This document shows positions 1-8,724 of a DNA stretch of 50,339 nucleotides, piece after piece. Origin of the DNA: Bacteroidales bacterium (GTDB lineage: Bacteria; Bacteroidota; Bacteroidia; Bacteroidales; VadinHA17); assembly GCA_024762655.1 (NCBI GenBank), contig JANTHB010000015.1, positions 1 through 50,339 of the forward strand, given 5' to 3'. The position numbers and the translations under genes are program-made. The notes under the pieces are model-generated. The model was not told the DNA's origin. It saw only the letters and a program-made list of their open reading frames with translations, and did not search any database. Positions within the stretch are counted from its first letter, which is position 1, and every line of letters begins with the position of its first letter.

Positions 1-1
1 C

Positions 2-961
2 AGAAGATTATTATCAAGTCCGACTACTGAACAAATAAGAGCATTTCTTGGAGATTATAAAACTGTTTTTGTTGATGAAGCACAAAGAATTGAAGGAATT
101 GGACTAACATTAAAAATAATTACAGACCAATTTCCTGATGTACAATTATTTGTGTCAGGCTCTTCTTCATTTGATTTGGGTAATAAATTAAAAGAACCAC
201 TAACAGGAAGAAAATGGGAATATGAATTATTCCCTATTTCATGGGAAGAATTTGAGAAAAAAGAAGGATATATTAAAGCTGAACAACAAGTTGAAAATCG
301 TTTACTATATGGAATGTATCCCGAAGTTCTGAACAACAAAGGAAAAGAACGGGAAGTTTTGAAAAATCTTGTGAGCAGCTATCTATACCGGGATATTTTA
401 GCTTTTTCTGAAATCAGGAAACCTGAGATACTTGATAATCTTTTATTAGCTTTGGCTCTACAAGTAGGAAGTGAAGTAAATTATAATGAACTTGCACAAA
501 CTATAGGGGTAAATAAAATTACCATTCAAAAATATATTGATATTCTTGAAAAAGGATATATTATTTATCGTTTGAACAGTTTTAGTAGAAATTTAAGAAA
601 CGAAATTAAAAGGAACAGGAAAATATACTTTTATGACAATGGTATCAGAAATATGATTATAGGAAACTTTAATCAGCTTGATTTACGAACAGATATTGGG
701 GCATTATGGGAAAATTTTCTGATATCGGAAAGGAAAAAAGAGAATATTTATAAAGATACATTTGCCAGAATGTATTTTTGGAGAACAAAACAACAGCAGG
801 AAGTTGATTTTGTTGAAGAAAAAGATGGTAAAATATATGGATATGAGTTTAAATGGAAAGCGAAAAAAGGAAAATTACCAGAAACCTTCACAAAAACATA
901 TAAAGCGGAAACAAAAATAATTGATAGAAATAATTTCAGAGAATTTGTAATAATAAAGTAG
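2..961 (+). CDS. DUF4143-type AAA ATPase, 5' end outside window
   Basis: The reading frame is open from base 2, so the start and Walker A motif lie outside the window. The visible part begins just before a Walker B-like VFVDEAQRI stretch and continues through the conserved VSGSSSFDL and LTGRKWEYELFPISWEEF blocks typical of the AAA_14 plus DUF4143 family. The C-terminal half has a winged-helix-like segment (NYNELAQTIGVNKITIQKYI) and ends in a nuclease-fold-like patch (FWRTKQQQEVDFVEEKDGKIYGYEFKW) seen in this family. Family members are common in mobile islands and their biological role is not settled. Base composition is clearly more AT-rich than the genes after 2 kb, suggesting transfer. An internal GTG at 152 is not the likely start because homology extends upstream of it. 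Confidence 0.85.
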   Translation, partial: RRLLSSPTTEQIRAFLGDYKTVFVDEAQRIEGIGLTLKIITDQFPDVQLFVSGSSSFDLGNKLKEPLTGRKWEYELFPISWEEFEKKEGYIKAEQQVENRLLYGMYPEVLNNKGKEREVLKNLVSSYLYRDILAFSEIRKPEILDNLLLALALQVGSEVNYNELAQTIGVNKITIQKYIDILEKGYIIYRLNSFSRNLRNEIKRNRKIYFYDNGIRNMIIGNFNQLDLRTDIGALWENFLISERKKENIYKDTFARMYFWRTKQQQEVDFVEEKDGKIYGYEFKWKAKKGKLPETFTKTYKAETKIIDRNNFREFVIIK

Positions 962-965
962 CCAG

Positions 966-1097
966 TGCCCAACAATATATAAGCAATGGCTGGCAAGATG
1001 TAAGAAATGAAATATACATGATTAAAACAAAGAGCATTGTAAATATGAAATAAAATGCAGAAAATCCCGCCACTGCTCATATACTTGACCGTTGGCA
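966..1097. repeat. attC-like imperfect inverted repeat
   Basis: The left end (966-990, starting TGCCCAAC) and the reverse complement of the right end (1069-1097, starting TGCCAAC) align with few mismatches over about 25 bases, giving a roughly 130-bp element with an imperfect stem. GCCCAAC at 967-973 fits the RYYYAAC box of integron attC sites, but the right box GTTGGCA does not fit GTTRRRY. It sits between two short AT-rich genes. Calling it a recombination site is an inference. Confidence 0.35.
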
Positions 1098-1117
1098 AAC
1101 ATTAAAACTCAACATAA

Positions 1118-1798
1118 ATGAAACAATCAATTATTAGCATTCTGATTCTGGTTTCTTTGAATTCATTATCTTTTGGACAGAACCATAATGATACGTTGTA
1201 CTATAATTTGAATTGGGAAAATACTACAAAAAGTGACTATTCATATTTTCGTGTAATAACTTTAGACGATAATGGTAAATATTTATGTAAAGACTATTGG
1301 AAATCCGGGGAACTTCAGATGACCGGAAAATATACTGATCCTGATTTTAAAATAAGAGATGGGAAATTTGTTTGGTACAATAAAAATGGAAGTATTAAAC
1401 AGATTGTGAGCTATAAGGATAACAAAATTACAGGGAAAGTCCAGTTATTTGATTCAAATGGGAATATACGATTCGAATATGTTTCAGACCTTGAAGATTT
1501 AGATAATCGTATTGAATTTAAAAATGCAATATATAATTTTCGAATATACGCCTCAAGACATCTAAATTATCCTAGAAAAATACGCAAGGAAGGGATTCAA
1601 GGAAAAGCCTTGGTTTATTTTTATATTGACAGTTTAGGGCAACCCTATGGATTGAAAATACAAGAATCCTTAAATGAAGTATTGGATCAAGAAGCTATAC
1701 GGGTTATTAAAAGCTACAAAAAATGGCCAGTCCCGAAATATATGGGTAAAAGTACTTTTGTGTTTTTTTCTATTCCAGTAATTTTCGTAATGGATTAA
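1118..1798 (+). CDS. Secreted protein with MORN-like and TonB C-terminal-like domains
   Basis: The 226-aa product starts with a signal peptide (hydrophobic ISILILVSLNSLSFGQ, cleavage probably after residue 20). Residues about 55-125 have MORN-like turns (GKYLCKDYWKSGELQMTGKY, GKFVWYNKNGSIKQ). Residues about 145-226 resemble the TonB C-terminal fold: LNYPRKIRKEGIQGKALVYF followed by DQEAIRVIKSYKKWPVP. Such proteins occur in many copies in Bacteroidota and are usually annotated as energy transducer TonB, though no N-terminal membrane anchor is present here, so coupling to ExbB/D is doubtful. The gene is AT-rich and lies between two inverted-repeat elements, as a gene cassette would. Start ATG 1118 is chosen because it directly precedes the signal peptide. 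Confidence 0.7.
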   Translation: MKQSIISILILVSLNSLSFGQNHNDTLYYNLNWENTTKSDYSYFRVITLDDNGKYLCKDYWKSGELQMTGKYTDPDFKIRDGKFVWYNKNGSIKQIVSYKDNKITGKVQLFDSNGNIRFEYVSDLEDLDNRIEFKNAIYNFRIYASRHLNYPRKIRKEGIQGKALVYFYIDSLGQPYGLKIQESLNEVLDQEAIRVIKSYKKWPVPKYMGKSTFVFFSIPVIFVMD

Positions 1799-1838
1799 AC
1801 ACAAAATCAGTAATAGAAATCGCTTTCGCTTATCTATT

Positions 1839-1941
1839 GCTAATCGATTAAGGATTTCGTCGGTGTTGGCTTTTCACCAACGATCTTATAGGCGGGGATT
1901 TCGCTCTCAGCGAAGCACCCGCTGGCTGGCTTATCGATAAC
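1839..1941. repeat. Second imperfect inverted repeat bordering the AT-rich island
   Basis: An outer stem pairs 1839-1853 with 1928-1941 imperfectly, and an inner hairpin GTTGG/CCAAC lies at about 1865-1881. Together with the 966-1097 element it flanks the small secreted-protein gene on both sides. Base composition changes toward that of the main chromosome just after it. The function is unknown; a folded recombination site is one possibility. Confidence 0.3.
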
Positions 1942-2002
1942 AGACTATTTTACGGATACCTGCACCCATGTCCCGGTGCAGAATAATAAAACCCCAAACA
2001 AA

Positions 2003-2031
2003 AAGACGCAACCGGTAAATGGTTGCGTCTT
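2003..2031 (-). terminator. Rho-independent terminator of the DNRLRE lipoprotein gene
   Basis: A perfect 11-bp stem (2003-2013 with 2021-2031, arm GACGCAACC) with a 7-nt loop is followed on the minus strand by a run of T (AAAAA at 2000-2004 on plus). It lies about 25 bases past the stop codon of the minus-strand gene at 2055. The plus-strand side also has a T-rich stretch after AGAGGC, so it may work both ways. Confidence 0.8.
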
Positions 2032-2054
2032 AGAGGCTTTTTGTTGCCGGCTCT

Positions 2055-3482
2055 CTACCGGTCCATGGTATAGAAAATGATCAGTTTAGGCCGCATGGAT
2101 GCAATGGGATAATCGCTTGAAGCAAAGCGGAATCCCGGAAAACGCTCTGTAGGCCACAGGCGGAAAAGCATACCGTAGTTGGCTGCGCCGGTTTCGTCCG
2201 CTGAGGGCACAAACAAACGCGTCACATCTACATTGAGAAAATTAACATTGCTGACAAACGGTCTGAACGGCGAGATGTACACCTGTCCCTCCGTTGTGGT
2301 TTCAGGCTGCGTATCCCAGGTGACCTTGTGTTCTTCCCAGGGTTCGGTAATCTTTTGTAATACCGCGCCATACCAGGGGCACAGGTCCGTAGCAATAGCC
2401 GGATCCATGATAAAAACCGTGGTATCCCATGGCACCGGCCGATCGTAATACAATTGAAGGATCACCCTTTTGATGATGGCCGATTTGGGAAGGGCATTCA
2501 TATCAAACCAGATAAGACTGCGGGTGGATCGCATTACGGCAAGCACCGAATCGGGCAGGAACGTGGTCTCAAAATACTTGTAGTCTCCGAAGTTCATATC
2601 CGGATGCAGGTTACAGATCATCGCATCTTTCCCTTGTTCGGGCCCCGGCTGCAATACCAGCTTTTTATACTCTGTTCCGCCCCCGGAGATCATCAGGATC
2701 AAAGGATCGCGCCAGGAGGTGGCTTTCAGCTCCCCGGCGGTAAATTTCAGTTTCCGGGTTTCATAACCCTCTTTTTTCAAAATGAAATAATAGACCTCCG
2801 ATCCGCCCCGTACCACCAGGTGGTTCACTTTGGCCTGCAACTTAAACGTGTAATGCCAGCCGGTTTCATCATACACGGTCAGCTCAGCTTCGGTAGGCCG
2901 CGTGGGCATCTCCATGTTCGGATTGTCCAGATAACAGATCGTATAGAAGTGTAACGGTTGTACGATCTGAAGTCCGAAGTTTACATAGCCGAACTCTTCA
3001 GGACCGGCATTATTCACCGGCAGCACCTCCGGCATGACCGTTGTAACCGCATTGGGCCGGATCTCAAAGGGAAGGGGCAGAGGTTTTTTGACCAGGTAAG
3101 CCCGCGGAGACCCTTCCAGCGGAGAGGCATAGATCACTTTCCCTGACGGGTCAATGACCATGAATTTGGTCAGAAAGTACTTTCCGGTTTCCAGCTTTAC
3201 TTTTTCGCTGACAAAACCGCCCCCGAAGGGATACACTGGCACCAGCTCATCAGTAAGCACCTCCTTGCCGTTCATGTCTTTCACGGAAATCAGCAGATGC
3301 CAGGCAATAACTTCACTGCTATCGGTCCCGGCGGATTTAAGCGTCTGATCCGTGGGCATGGTAATGGAAAAAGAAGCTTCCCCTGTGCCGGGGACGACTA
3401 CATCCCTTTTTTCACAGGAAGAAAATCCCACGACACCCAGAATGATCAGAAATAATTGAATTGTCCAGGTTAATGTTTTCAT
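2055..3482 (-). CDS. Outer-surface lipoprotein with C-terminal DNRLRE-type domain
   Basis: The 475-aa product begins with a lipoprotein signal peptide whose lipobox GFSSC puts the lipidated Cys at residue 23. An Ig-like or transthyretin-like region follows (about 35-260), with ETGKYFLTKFMVIDPSGKVI. The C-terminal 200 residues carry the pattern of DNRLRE domains: LQPGPEQGKDAMICNL, FGDYKYFETTF, IKRVILQLYY, WEEHKVTWDTQP and a final LIIFY strand. DNRLRE domains are beta-sandwiches, some of which bind carbohydrate; no catalytic residues can be named. The gene is transcribed alone, divergently from the thioredoxin-like gene, and ends at a strong terminator. Ligand unknown. Confidence 0.75.
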   Translation of the reverse strand: MKTLTWTIQLFLIILGVVGFSSCEKRDVVVPGTGEASFSITMPTDQTLKSAGTDSSEVIAWHLLISVKDMNGKEVLTDELVPVYPFGGGFVSEKVKLETGKYFLTKFMVIDPSGKVIYASPLEGSPRAYLVKKPLPLPFEIRPNAVTTVMPEVLPVNNAGPEEFGYVNFGLQIVQPLHFYTICYLDNPNMEMPTRPTEAELTVYDETGWHYTFKLQAKVNHLVVRGGSEVYYFILKKEGYETRKLKFTAGELKATSWRDPLILMISGGGTEYKKLVLQPGPEQGKDAMICNLHPDMNFGDYKYFETTFLPDSVLAVMRSTRSLIWFDMNALPKSAIIKRVILQLYYDRPVPWDTTVFIMDPAIATDLCPWYGAVLQKITEPWEEHKVTWDTQPETTTEGQVYISPFRPFVSNVNFLNVDVTRLFVPSADETGAANYGMLFRLWPTERFPGFRFASSDYPIASMRPKLIIFYTMDR

Positions 3483-3630
3483 CTTTCGTCGTTTTGGTTA
3501 GACATTAAATAAGGTCAGGCAACCATATTCAGTGCAGATAAGATGAACAGGCAAATGAAAAATATGCAAAAAAAATGCCAGAAAGTAATTTATCAGGATG
3601 GTGTTTCCATTCTCATCCTATAAACCCGGA

Positions 3631-3638
3631 TAAATTTG
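3631..3638 (+). promoter_or_regulatory. Bacteroidota -7 element (TAAATTTG)
   Basis: TAAATTTG matches the TAnnTTTG consensus of the Bacteroidota primary sigma factor. It lies about 85 bases upstream of the thioredoxin-like gene start in the divergent spacer at 3483-3723. No clear -33 TTG at the right distance was seen. Confidence 0.45.
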
Positions 3639-3723
3639 TTACTCTGAAAAAAAGGTATCAATTTTGCCGGATGTTGAAGGAAGACAGGTCCCGTTTGAGA
3701 ATGAATGTAACCAAAACACCGGA

Positions 3724-5157
3724 ATGATGAAAAAAACATATTTCCTTTCACTGTTCACGCTGACACTTATTCTGACATTCCCTTCTTTTGCCAGAGACAA
3801 AAACAAAGGCTATCGCATCGAGGTGAAGATCCCTCATCTGTCGGATAAGGCTGTATATCTGGGGTATCACTTTGCCGACAAGAATTACGTGGAAGACACC
3901 CTTCAACTGGACCACAAAGGCCGCGGGGTATTTACGGGAGACTCTCTGCCGGGCGGCGTTTATCTGCTGGTGATGCCCAATATGCGGTTCGTGGAGTTTC
4001 TGGTAGATAAGAACAACCAGCGCTTTACCATTGAGACCGACACTACGGATTTTTTCCGGACCCTTACCTTCACAGGTTCCAAAGACAATACGGATTTTTT
4101 GCACTTTCAGGAACAGTTGTACCGGCTCAACATGAAACTGCGTGGCCTGCATCAAAGGCTGTCTAAAAACAAGAACAATACCGATTCGACAGCGGTTTTG
4201 CAGAAGCAGATCGATGCGGTCAACCAACAAACAAAAGAGCTGAACCAACAGATCATCCAATCCCATAAAGGCACTTTTCTGGCCCATCTGGTCCAGGCGA
4301 TGACCCCCCCCGATGTTCCCGACTTTCACCTCCCCGAAGACACCCCTGTCAGAGACTCCCTGCTTTGGGTGAAGAGGTATAACTGGTTGCGGGATCATTA
4401 CTTTGACGGCGTGGACTTCGGCGACGAACGACTGCTGCGATCACCGGTATTGCAGAGCCGTCTGAACCAGTACTTCAACCGGATCCTGATACAACGTCCC
4501 GATTCACTTATCCCCCAGATTGACAAAATCATCGCCCGTGCGGAGAAAAACGATAAAGTATATCAATACGTAGTCATCTACCTGATGAACAATTTTCAGA
4601 AAAGCACGATCATGGGCATGGACGAAGTTTACGTCCATATCGCCGAAAAATATTATCTCTCCGGAAAAACCCCATGGTCTGACTCTACTTTCCTGGCCGG
4701 ACTAAAAGACCGTGTCGCCCACATTAAACCCAACCTCATCGGACGGAAAGCCTCTGACCTCAGAATGGAAACACTCGGTGGCGAGTGGGTCGATCTGTGG
4801 GAACTGCAATCGCCCTATACCGTACTGTTTTTCTGGGAACCCAACTGTGGATTCTGTAAAAAAAGCATCCCGAAATTATGGAGCCTTTATCAGCAGTATA
4901 AACAAAAGGGGCTGACGGTCATGGCCATCTATATCTATGATAAAAAAGACGAGTGGAAAAAGTTTATTGAAGAGCATAATTATATGGATGACCACTGGAT
5001 CAATGCATGGGATCCTCATCAACTGACCAATTTCAGGGTCAATTACGATGTGTACAGTACCCCTGTGATCTACGTGCTGGATAAAAACAAAAAAATCGTA
5101 GCCAAACGGCTGGATGTGGACATCCTGAAACGGTTTCTGGATGCAAATATAAAATAG
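3724..5157 (+). CDS. Periplasmic thiol-disulfide oxidoreductase (DUF4369/DUF5106/TlpA-like)
   Basis: The 477-aa product has a signal peptide (KKTYFLSLFTLTLILTFPSFA), an N-terminal beta-rich DUF4369-like domain (about 30-120), a helical DUF5106-like middle (about 120-335) with a coiled-coil segment, and a C-terminal thioredoxin fold. The active site is CGFC at residues 375-378, and the cis-Pro loop is STPVIYVLD. Family members act in the periplasm on disulfides of exported proteins; the partner is unknown. The frame stays open upstream to a TTG at 3664, but the double ATG at 3724/3727 directly precedes the signal peptide and is chosen. An 8-C run at 4304-4311 lies inside the coding sequence. 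A beta-barrel protein gene follows 78 bases downstream on the same strand. Confidence 0.88.
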   Translation: MMKKTYFLSLFTLTLILTFPSFARDKNKGYRIEVKIPHLSDKAVYLGYHFADKNYVEDTLQLDHKGRGVFTGDSLPGGVYLLVMPNMRFVEFLVDKNNQRFTIETDTTDFFRTLTFTGSKDNTDFLHFQEQLYRLNMKLRGLHQRLSKNKNNTDSTAVLQKQIDAVNQQTKELNQQIIQSHKGTFLAHLVQAMTPPDVPDFHLPEDTPVRDSLLWVKRYNWLRDHYFDGVDFGDERLLRSPVLQSRLNQYFNRILIQRPDSLIPQIDKIIARAEKNDKVYQYVVIYLMNNFQKSTIMGMDEVYVHIAEKYYLSGKTPWSDSTFLAGLKDRVAHIKPNLIGRKASDLRMETLGGEWVDLWELQSPYTVLFFWEPNCGFCKKSIPKLWSLYQQYKQKGLTVMAIYIYDKKDEWKKFIEEHNYMDDHWINAWDPHQLTNFRVNYDVYSTPVIYVLDKNKKIVAKRLDVDILKRFLDANIK

Positions 5158-5235
5158 TTCTGCCCTCAGCGCTGTGCGTTGTCAGTTCTTAAAAATTTTG
5201 AATACCTTGCTATCCGGTTTTTGATAAAACAGCGT

Positions 5236-6480
5236 ATGGTCGTCAAAAATACAACCCTGAGAAAACTTTTGATTTTTCCGGCAGGGTGGCTGCTTTTCAT
5301 CCATATTTTATCTGCCCAGGCCGGGTTTGTACCGGGATATGTTGTGAATAACAACGGGGACTCTGTGTATTGTGAGCTCCTGAATTGGGGACCGGAAGAA
5401 TCTTCCATGGACTATATTTACAAAGTCCCTGTAAAAGACAGCCTGATCAGGGTAACTCCTTATAATGTCGCGGCATTCGGAACCATGGACGGGAAGAAGT
5501 TCATGCGGGCCAAGACCTTTGTGGAAACATCCGGCACCCGCATTTACCGTGTAGCAGACACTGCCCGGGGGCTGCAGTGGGAAGAGCGTTTTATCTTTCT
5601 CCGGGTATTAACGGAAGGAAAATCAGCCACGCTGTACTATTTTTTCGATGAGGGAAAAAACCTTTTTTATTTTAAGATGGATACGACCACCCTGATCCCT
5701 CTTATCTATAAGAAATATTCCATTGAGCCTACACCCTATGTTTCCGAAGGATATATCATCAACAACACTTTCAGAGATCAACTGGCCTATTATCTTTCCT
5801 GCGGAGATTTACCGGCTAAAGCCGGGACGCTGGATTATTCCACAAGATCTCTCATGGCATACTTCAGAGCCTATTTTGAGTGTAAGGGCGATCCTTATCA
5901 AGAGTATGTCAGGATATCCCGGGGCAGGTTCCATCTGCGCGGGGTGCTTATCGGCGATTACTCTACCCTCAGAATCGAGGACGGGACAATGGCTTATTAC
6001 AGCTATCCGCCAGATCTGAATCCCGGCGCCGGACTGGAAGCCGAGTATGCCTTTGCCTATAACCGGGAAAAATGGGCTTTGTTTCTGGAGGGAAACTTTC
6101 ATCATTTTACAGCTACAGATGCCAGTTACAGTCTTGGAACCACCGTACCGGAAAGCCGTGTTGTGTATAGCAGCATAGAGGTTCCGGCAGGCGTTTCCTA
6201 TTCTCTTATCTTAAACAGCAACAACCGTTTTTTTCTCAAAGCAGGGGTAGCCCCGGAGTTTATCCTGAAAAACGCTTATCTTTCCTTTGAGGTCAATAAT
6301 CCGGCGAACAAATATTCTTTGACACCTACCACGGGACTCGTCTTCGGTGCCGGTTACCGGTATCGTTTTCTGAGCCTCGAAGTCCGCTTCCGGTCGAAAA
6401 AAAATATCTCACGTAATATCTATCTTCACGAATCCACCCTCACGATGTATTCCCTGCGGCTGGCTTTTTCTTTTTTCTGA
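5236..6480 (+). CDS. Putative outer-membrane beta-barrel protein
   Basis: The 414-aa product has a signal peptide (LLIFPAGWLLFIHILSAQ) and no family I can name firmly. The N-terminal half (about 25-220) is soluble-looking. The C-terminal half has alternating strands typical of small outer-membrane barrels, such as GAGLEAEYAFAYNREKWALF, FFLKAGVAPEFIL and YRYRFLSLEVRF, and ends on an aromatic residue (LRLAFSFF), as barrel proteins do for BAM recognition. An upstream TTG at 5179 would add 19 residues before the signal peptide, so ATG 5236 is preferred. It is probably co-transcribed with the upstream thioredoxin-like gene. Role unknown. Confidence 0.65.
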   Translation: MVVKNTTLRKLLIFPAGWLLFIHILSAQAGFVPGYVVNNNGDSVYCELLNWGPEESSMDYIYKVPVKDSLIRVTPYNVAAFGTMDGKKFMRAKTFVETSGTRIYRVADTARGLQWEERFIFLRVLTEGKSATLYYFFDEGKNLFYFKMDTTTLIPLIYKKYSIEPTPYVSEGYIINNTFRDQLAYYLSCGDLPAKAGTLDYSTRSLMAYFRAYFECKGDPYQEYVRISRGRFHLRGVLIGDYSTLRIEDGTMAYYSYPPDLNPGAGLEAEYAFAYNREKWALFLEGNFHHFTATDASYSLGTTVPESRVVYSSIEVPAGVSYSLILNSNNRFFLKAGVAPEFILKNAYLSFEVNNPANKYSLTPTTGLVFGAGYRYRFLSLEVRFRSKKNISRNIYLHESTLTMYSLRLAFSFF

Positions 6481-6488
6481 CACCCTGC

Positions 6489-7670
6489 TCACAAGGTTTT
6501 CAGACCTTTTTTAAGGATGCGTATCAGATCGCCGGCAGGCTCTATGCCCACGGAAAGACGTATCATCCCCGGGGCAGGATATTTGTCTCCCCATACAGGC
6601 TCGACAGGCAGCAAGATCGTCCCGGTATCTCCGAGGGTAGGCACCAACGGGATCTCACCGGACACAGCTTCCATAAAACGATCACGCCGCAAGCGCTTCT
6701 CCTCATCATTTTCTCCCGCTATGTCAAACGTAACCATGCCTCCGAAACCTCTTTTTCCGAAAAGCGTCACTGCCTCGTCATGGGTAGGATGGGTTTCCAG
6801 TCCCGGATACAACACTTTTTCCACCACAGTATGACGGGACAGTTCCCGTGCCACCTTGCCCGCATTGTAACAGTGCTGCTGTATGCGCAAAGAGAAGGTA
6901 CGGAGGTAATCTCCCAGACGGGCCGCATCATCCGGCGAGAGCATATGTCCCGCCAGTTTACGGTATTGGATCATTTCTTTCATCAGGTCCGGATCATTGC
7001 CACAAACAACGCCGGCTGTCAGGTTCCCATGGCCGGCCAGGTATTTGGTGGCGCTGTGTATCACCACGTCAGCGCCGTCCTTCAGAGGTTTCCACAGCCA
7101 GGGGGTGGCAAAAGTATTGTCCACGATTACAACGCTGCCTGCTTCTTTTGCCAGACGGATGATCTCCTTACCGTCCGCCGCAATCAGCATGGGGTTGGAG
7201 ATCGCCTCAAAATATACCACCTCCGGTTGCACTTCCTCCAGCATGCGCTTAAATGCAGTCATATCATGCCGGTCTCCTCCGGTCACAAATCGCCTTATAT
7301 CCAGTCCGCGGCGTTTTATCAAAACCTCATCAATAAATGCATTGGTACCTCCGTAGATCTCGCTGAAAAACAGCCAGGGTCTGTTCTCTCCGGCCCACTG
7401 GAAAACCGACAGGGTCAGATCTATGGCGGCCATGCCCGATTCGGTCAGCAGCGCCCACTCAGCTCCCTCCACCGCAGCCAGTTGTTCCTCTACAGCTACC
7501 GTCGTCGGGTTCCGGTACCGGGAATAGATAAAATCAACCGGATGATGCGGAGGGTCCAGCTCTGCCCGGAAAGCCGCTGTGGCTTTTTCCGCATCCTGCA
7601 AATCGAAACCGGCATCGCGGTACACCGGCACAAAACGGGTATTGACAGACTTCTTTTTCATCACTTTCAT
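6489..7670 (-). CDS. Cys/Met-metabolism PLP-dependent enzyme
   Basis: This 393-aa, full-length protein belongs to the PLP-dependent trans-sulfuration family (cystathionine gamma-synthase, cystathionine beta/gamma-lyase, methionine gamma-lyase, O-acetylhomoserine sulfhydrylase). The PLP Schiff-base lysine is K209 in SATKYLAGHG, the pyridine-nitrogen Asp is D184 in VIVDNTFATP, and the YSRYRNPT block (49-56) supplies the phosphate-binding Tyr/Arg of the neighbouring subunit. The C-terminal motif MIRLSVGIEPAGDLI is also conserved. Sequence features alone do not decide between synthase and lyase. No SAM riboswitch was seen upstream. Its stop lies 8 bases from the convergent stop of the barrel-protein gene. 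Confidence 0.9.
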   Translation of the reverse strand: MKVMKKKSVNTRFVPVYRDAGFDLQDAEKATAAFRAELDPPHHPVDFIYSRYRNPTTVAVEEQLAAVEGAEWALLTESGMAAIDLTLSVFQWAGENRPWLFFSEIYGGTNAFIDEVLIKRRGLDIRRFVTGGDRHDMTAFKRMLEEVQPEVVYFEAISNPMLIAADGKEIIRLAKEAGSVVIVDNTFATPWLWKPLKDGADVVIHSATKYLAGHGNLTAGVVCGNDPDLMKEMIQYRKLAGHMLSPDDAARLGDYLRTFSLRIQQHCYNAGKVARELSRHTVVEKVLYPGLETHPTHDEAVTLFGKRGFGGMVTFDIAGENDEEKRLRRDRFMEAVSGEIPLVPTLGDTGTILLPVEPVWGDKYPAPGMIRLSVGIEPAGDLIRILKKGLKTL

Positions 7671-7801
7671 TTTTTATTTTCGTCACGTTAAACCTACATA
7701 ATTTTTTTCAGAAGAAATGTAAAAAAACCGTATGTAAAAATGCCTTTCCCGGAAGGATAAGAAAAAAACGCCATTTGTCTTTAATATTATGACATTTTTC
7801 C

Positions 7802-7809
7802 TATCTTTG
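7802..7809 (+). promoter_or_regulatory. -7 element (TATCTTTG) of the toxin-antitoxin operon
   Basis: TATCTTTG fits TAnnTTTG and ends 15 bases before the antitoxin ATG at 7825, so the leader is very short. A TTTG at 7774-7777 is a possible -33 element, but the 24-base spacing is longer than usual. Short A/T-rich inverted stretches around 7725-7815 could be where the antitoxin autoregulates. Confidence 0.55.
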
Positions 7810-7824
7810 TAAAAAAAGAAGATT

Positions 7825-8235
7825 ATGTCTAAGCAGGTCATGTATCGTCAGGATAGCGACAGGGACAACCTGGATCTGATACAAACCGTTCGGGAAGGTG
7901 TAGATTATTATTCGTTTTCCGGGTTGCTGAAAAAAGTTCCTTTCACGTTATCCGAATGGTCGCGTTTTCTGAATATCTCGGAGCGGACCCTCCAGCGTTA
8001 TAAAAAAGAGCAACGCAAATTCAACCCGCTTCAATCCGAAAAGATCATACAGATATCCCTGTTATATCAGTATGGCATTGAAGTTTACGGGGATGCGCGC
8101 AGGTTTGACAACTGGCTGCAGACCGGTAACCCCGCACTTGGAGGGGTAAAACCGAAAGAATTACTGGACAATTCCTTCGGGATAAATCTCGTAAGGGATG
8201 AGCTCACCCGCATAGAACACGGAGTGCTGGCATGA
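7825..8235 (+). CDS. Xre/MbcA/ParS-type antitoxin of a RES toxin
   Basis: The 136-aa product matches the Xre antitoxin family that pairs with RES toxins. An N-terminal helix-turn-helix (about 40-80, FTLSEWSRFLNISERTLQRY) is followed by a DUF2384-like C-terminal domain (about 85-136) with GDARRFDNWLQTGNPALGG and KPKELLDNSFG. In studied members the C-terminal domain plugs the toxin active site and the complex represses its own promoter. The stop codon overlaps the toxin start (ATGA at 8232-8235), which implies translational coupling. It is transcribed divergently from the PLP enzyme gene. Confidence 0.92.
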   Translation: MSKQVMYRQDSDRDNLDLIQTVREGVDYYSFSGLLKKVPFTLSEWSRFLNISERTLQRYKKEQRKFNPLQSEKIIQISLLYQYGIEVYGDARRFDNWLQTGNPALGGVKPKELLDNSFGINLVRDELTRIEHGVLA

Positions 8236-8696
8236 GCGTTTACAGGTTGTGCAAATGCAGGTATGCCCGGGATCTTTCCGGCAGGGGCGCCGAGATGGCG
8301 GGAGGCAGATGGAACAGCAAAGGCACTCCTGTTTTGTACACTGCCGGGTCGAGGGCTTTGAGCACCGTAGAGATTGCCGTACACACCCCCCTGGGCAATA
8401 TTCCAAAAGACTATTGCATGGTGATACTGCAACTCCCGGATGTCCCGGTGCAGGAAATCGATCCATCCTCCCTTCCGGAGGATTGGCGATCCCTCCCTCC
8501 GTCTGCTTCCACGCGGAAACGCGGGGATCGCTTTATTGCCGAAGGTAAGGAACTTATCCTAAAGGTCCCTTCTGCCGTGGTAGAGGGAGATTTCAACTAC
8601 CTGATCAATCCCCGGCATAAAGAGGCTTCTAAAATAAAAATTCTCTCCGTAACTCCTTTTTCTTTTGATAAGAGATTATTTCAGCATTCCGGATAA
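8232..8696 (+). CDS. RES-domain toxin (NAD+-degrading family)
   Basis: The 154-aa product is a complete RES domain. Conserved residues are visible: an N-terminal YR (R5), GGRWNSKG with R26, Y36 in VLYTAGS and E47 in STVEIAVH. Characterised RES toxins such as MbcT deplete NAD+ by phosphorolysis or hydrolysis, stopping growth until the antitoxin returns. The ATG overlaps the antitoxin stop by four bases. No truncation or frameshift is visible and the catalytic set is intact, so the module is likely functional. It lies next to a repeat-rich gene-free block. Confidence 0.92.
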   Translation: MSVYRLCKCRYARDLSGRGAEMAGGRWNSKGTPVLYTAGSRALSTVEIAVHTPLGNIPKDYCMVILQLPDVPVQEIDPSSLPEDWRSLPPSASTRKRGDRFIAEGKELILKVPSAVVEGDFNYLINPRHKEASKIKILSVTPFSFDKRLFQHSG

Positions 8697-8724
8697 AACC
8701 GGCTGCCCGGGAAGGAAATAAAGC

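Noticed and set aside
4304-4311. Eight-C run in the thioredoxin-like gene as a phase switch
   Set aside because: The run is short and the gene type is not one usually phase-varied; only noted in the gene entry.
7671-7824. SAM riboswitch upstream of the Cys/Met enzyme
   Set aside because: The spacer is short and AT-rich, without the conserved SAM-I core or a terminator hairpin.
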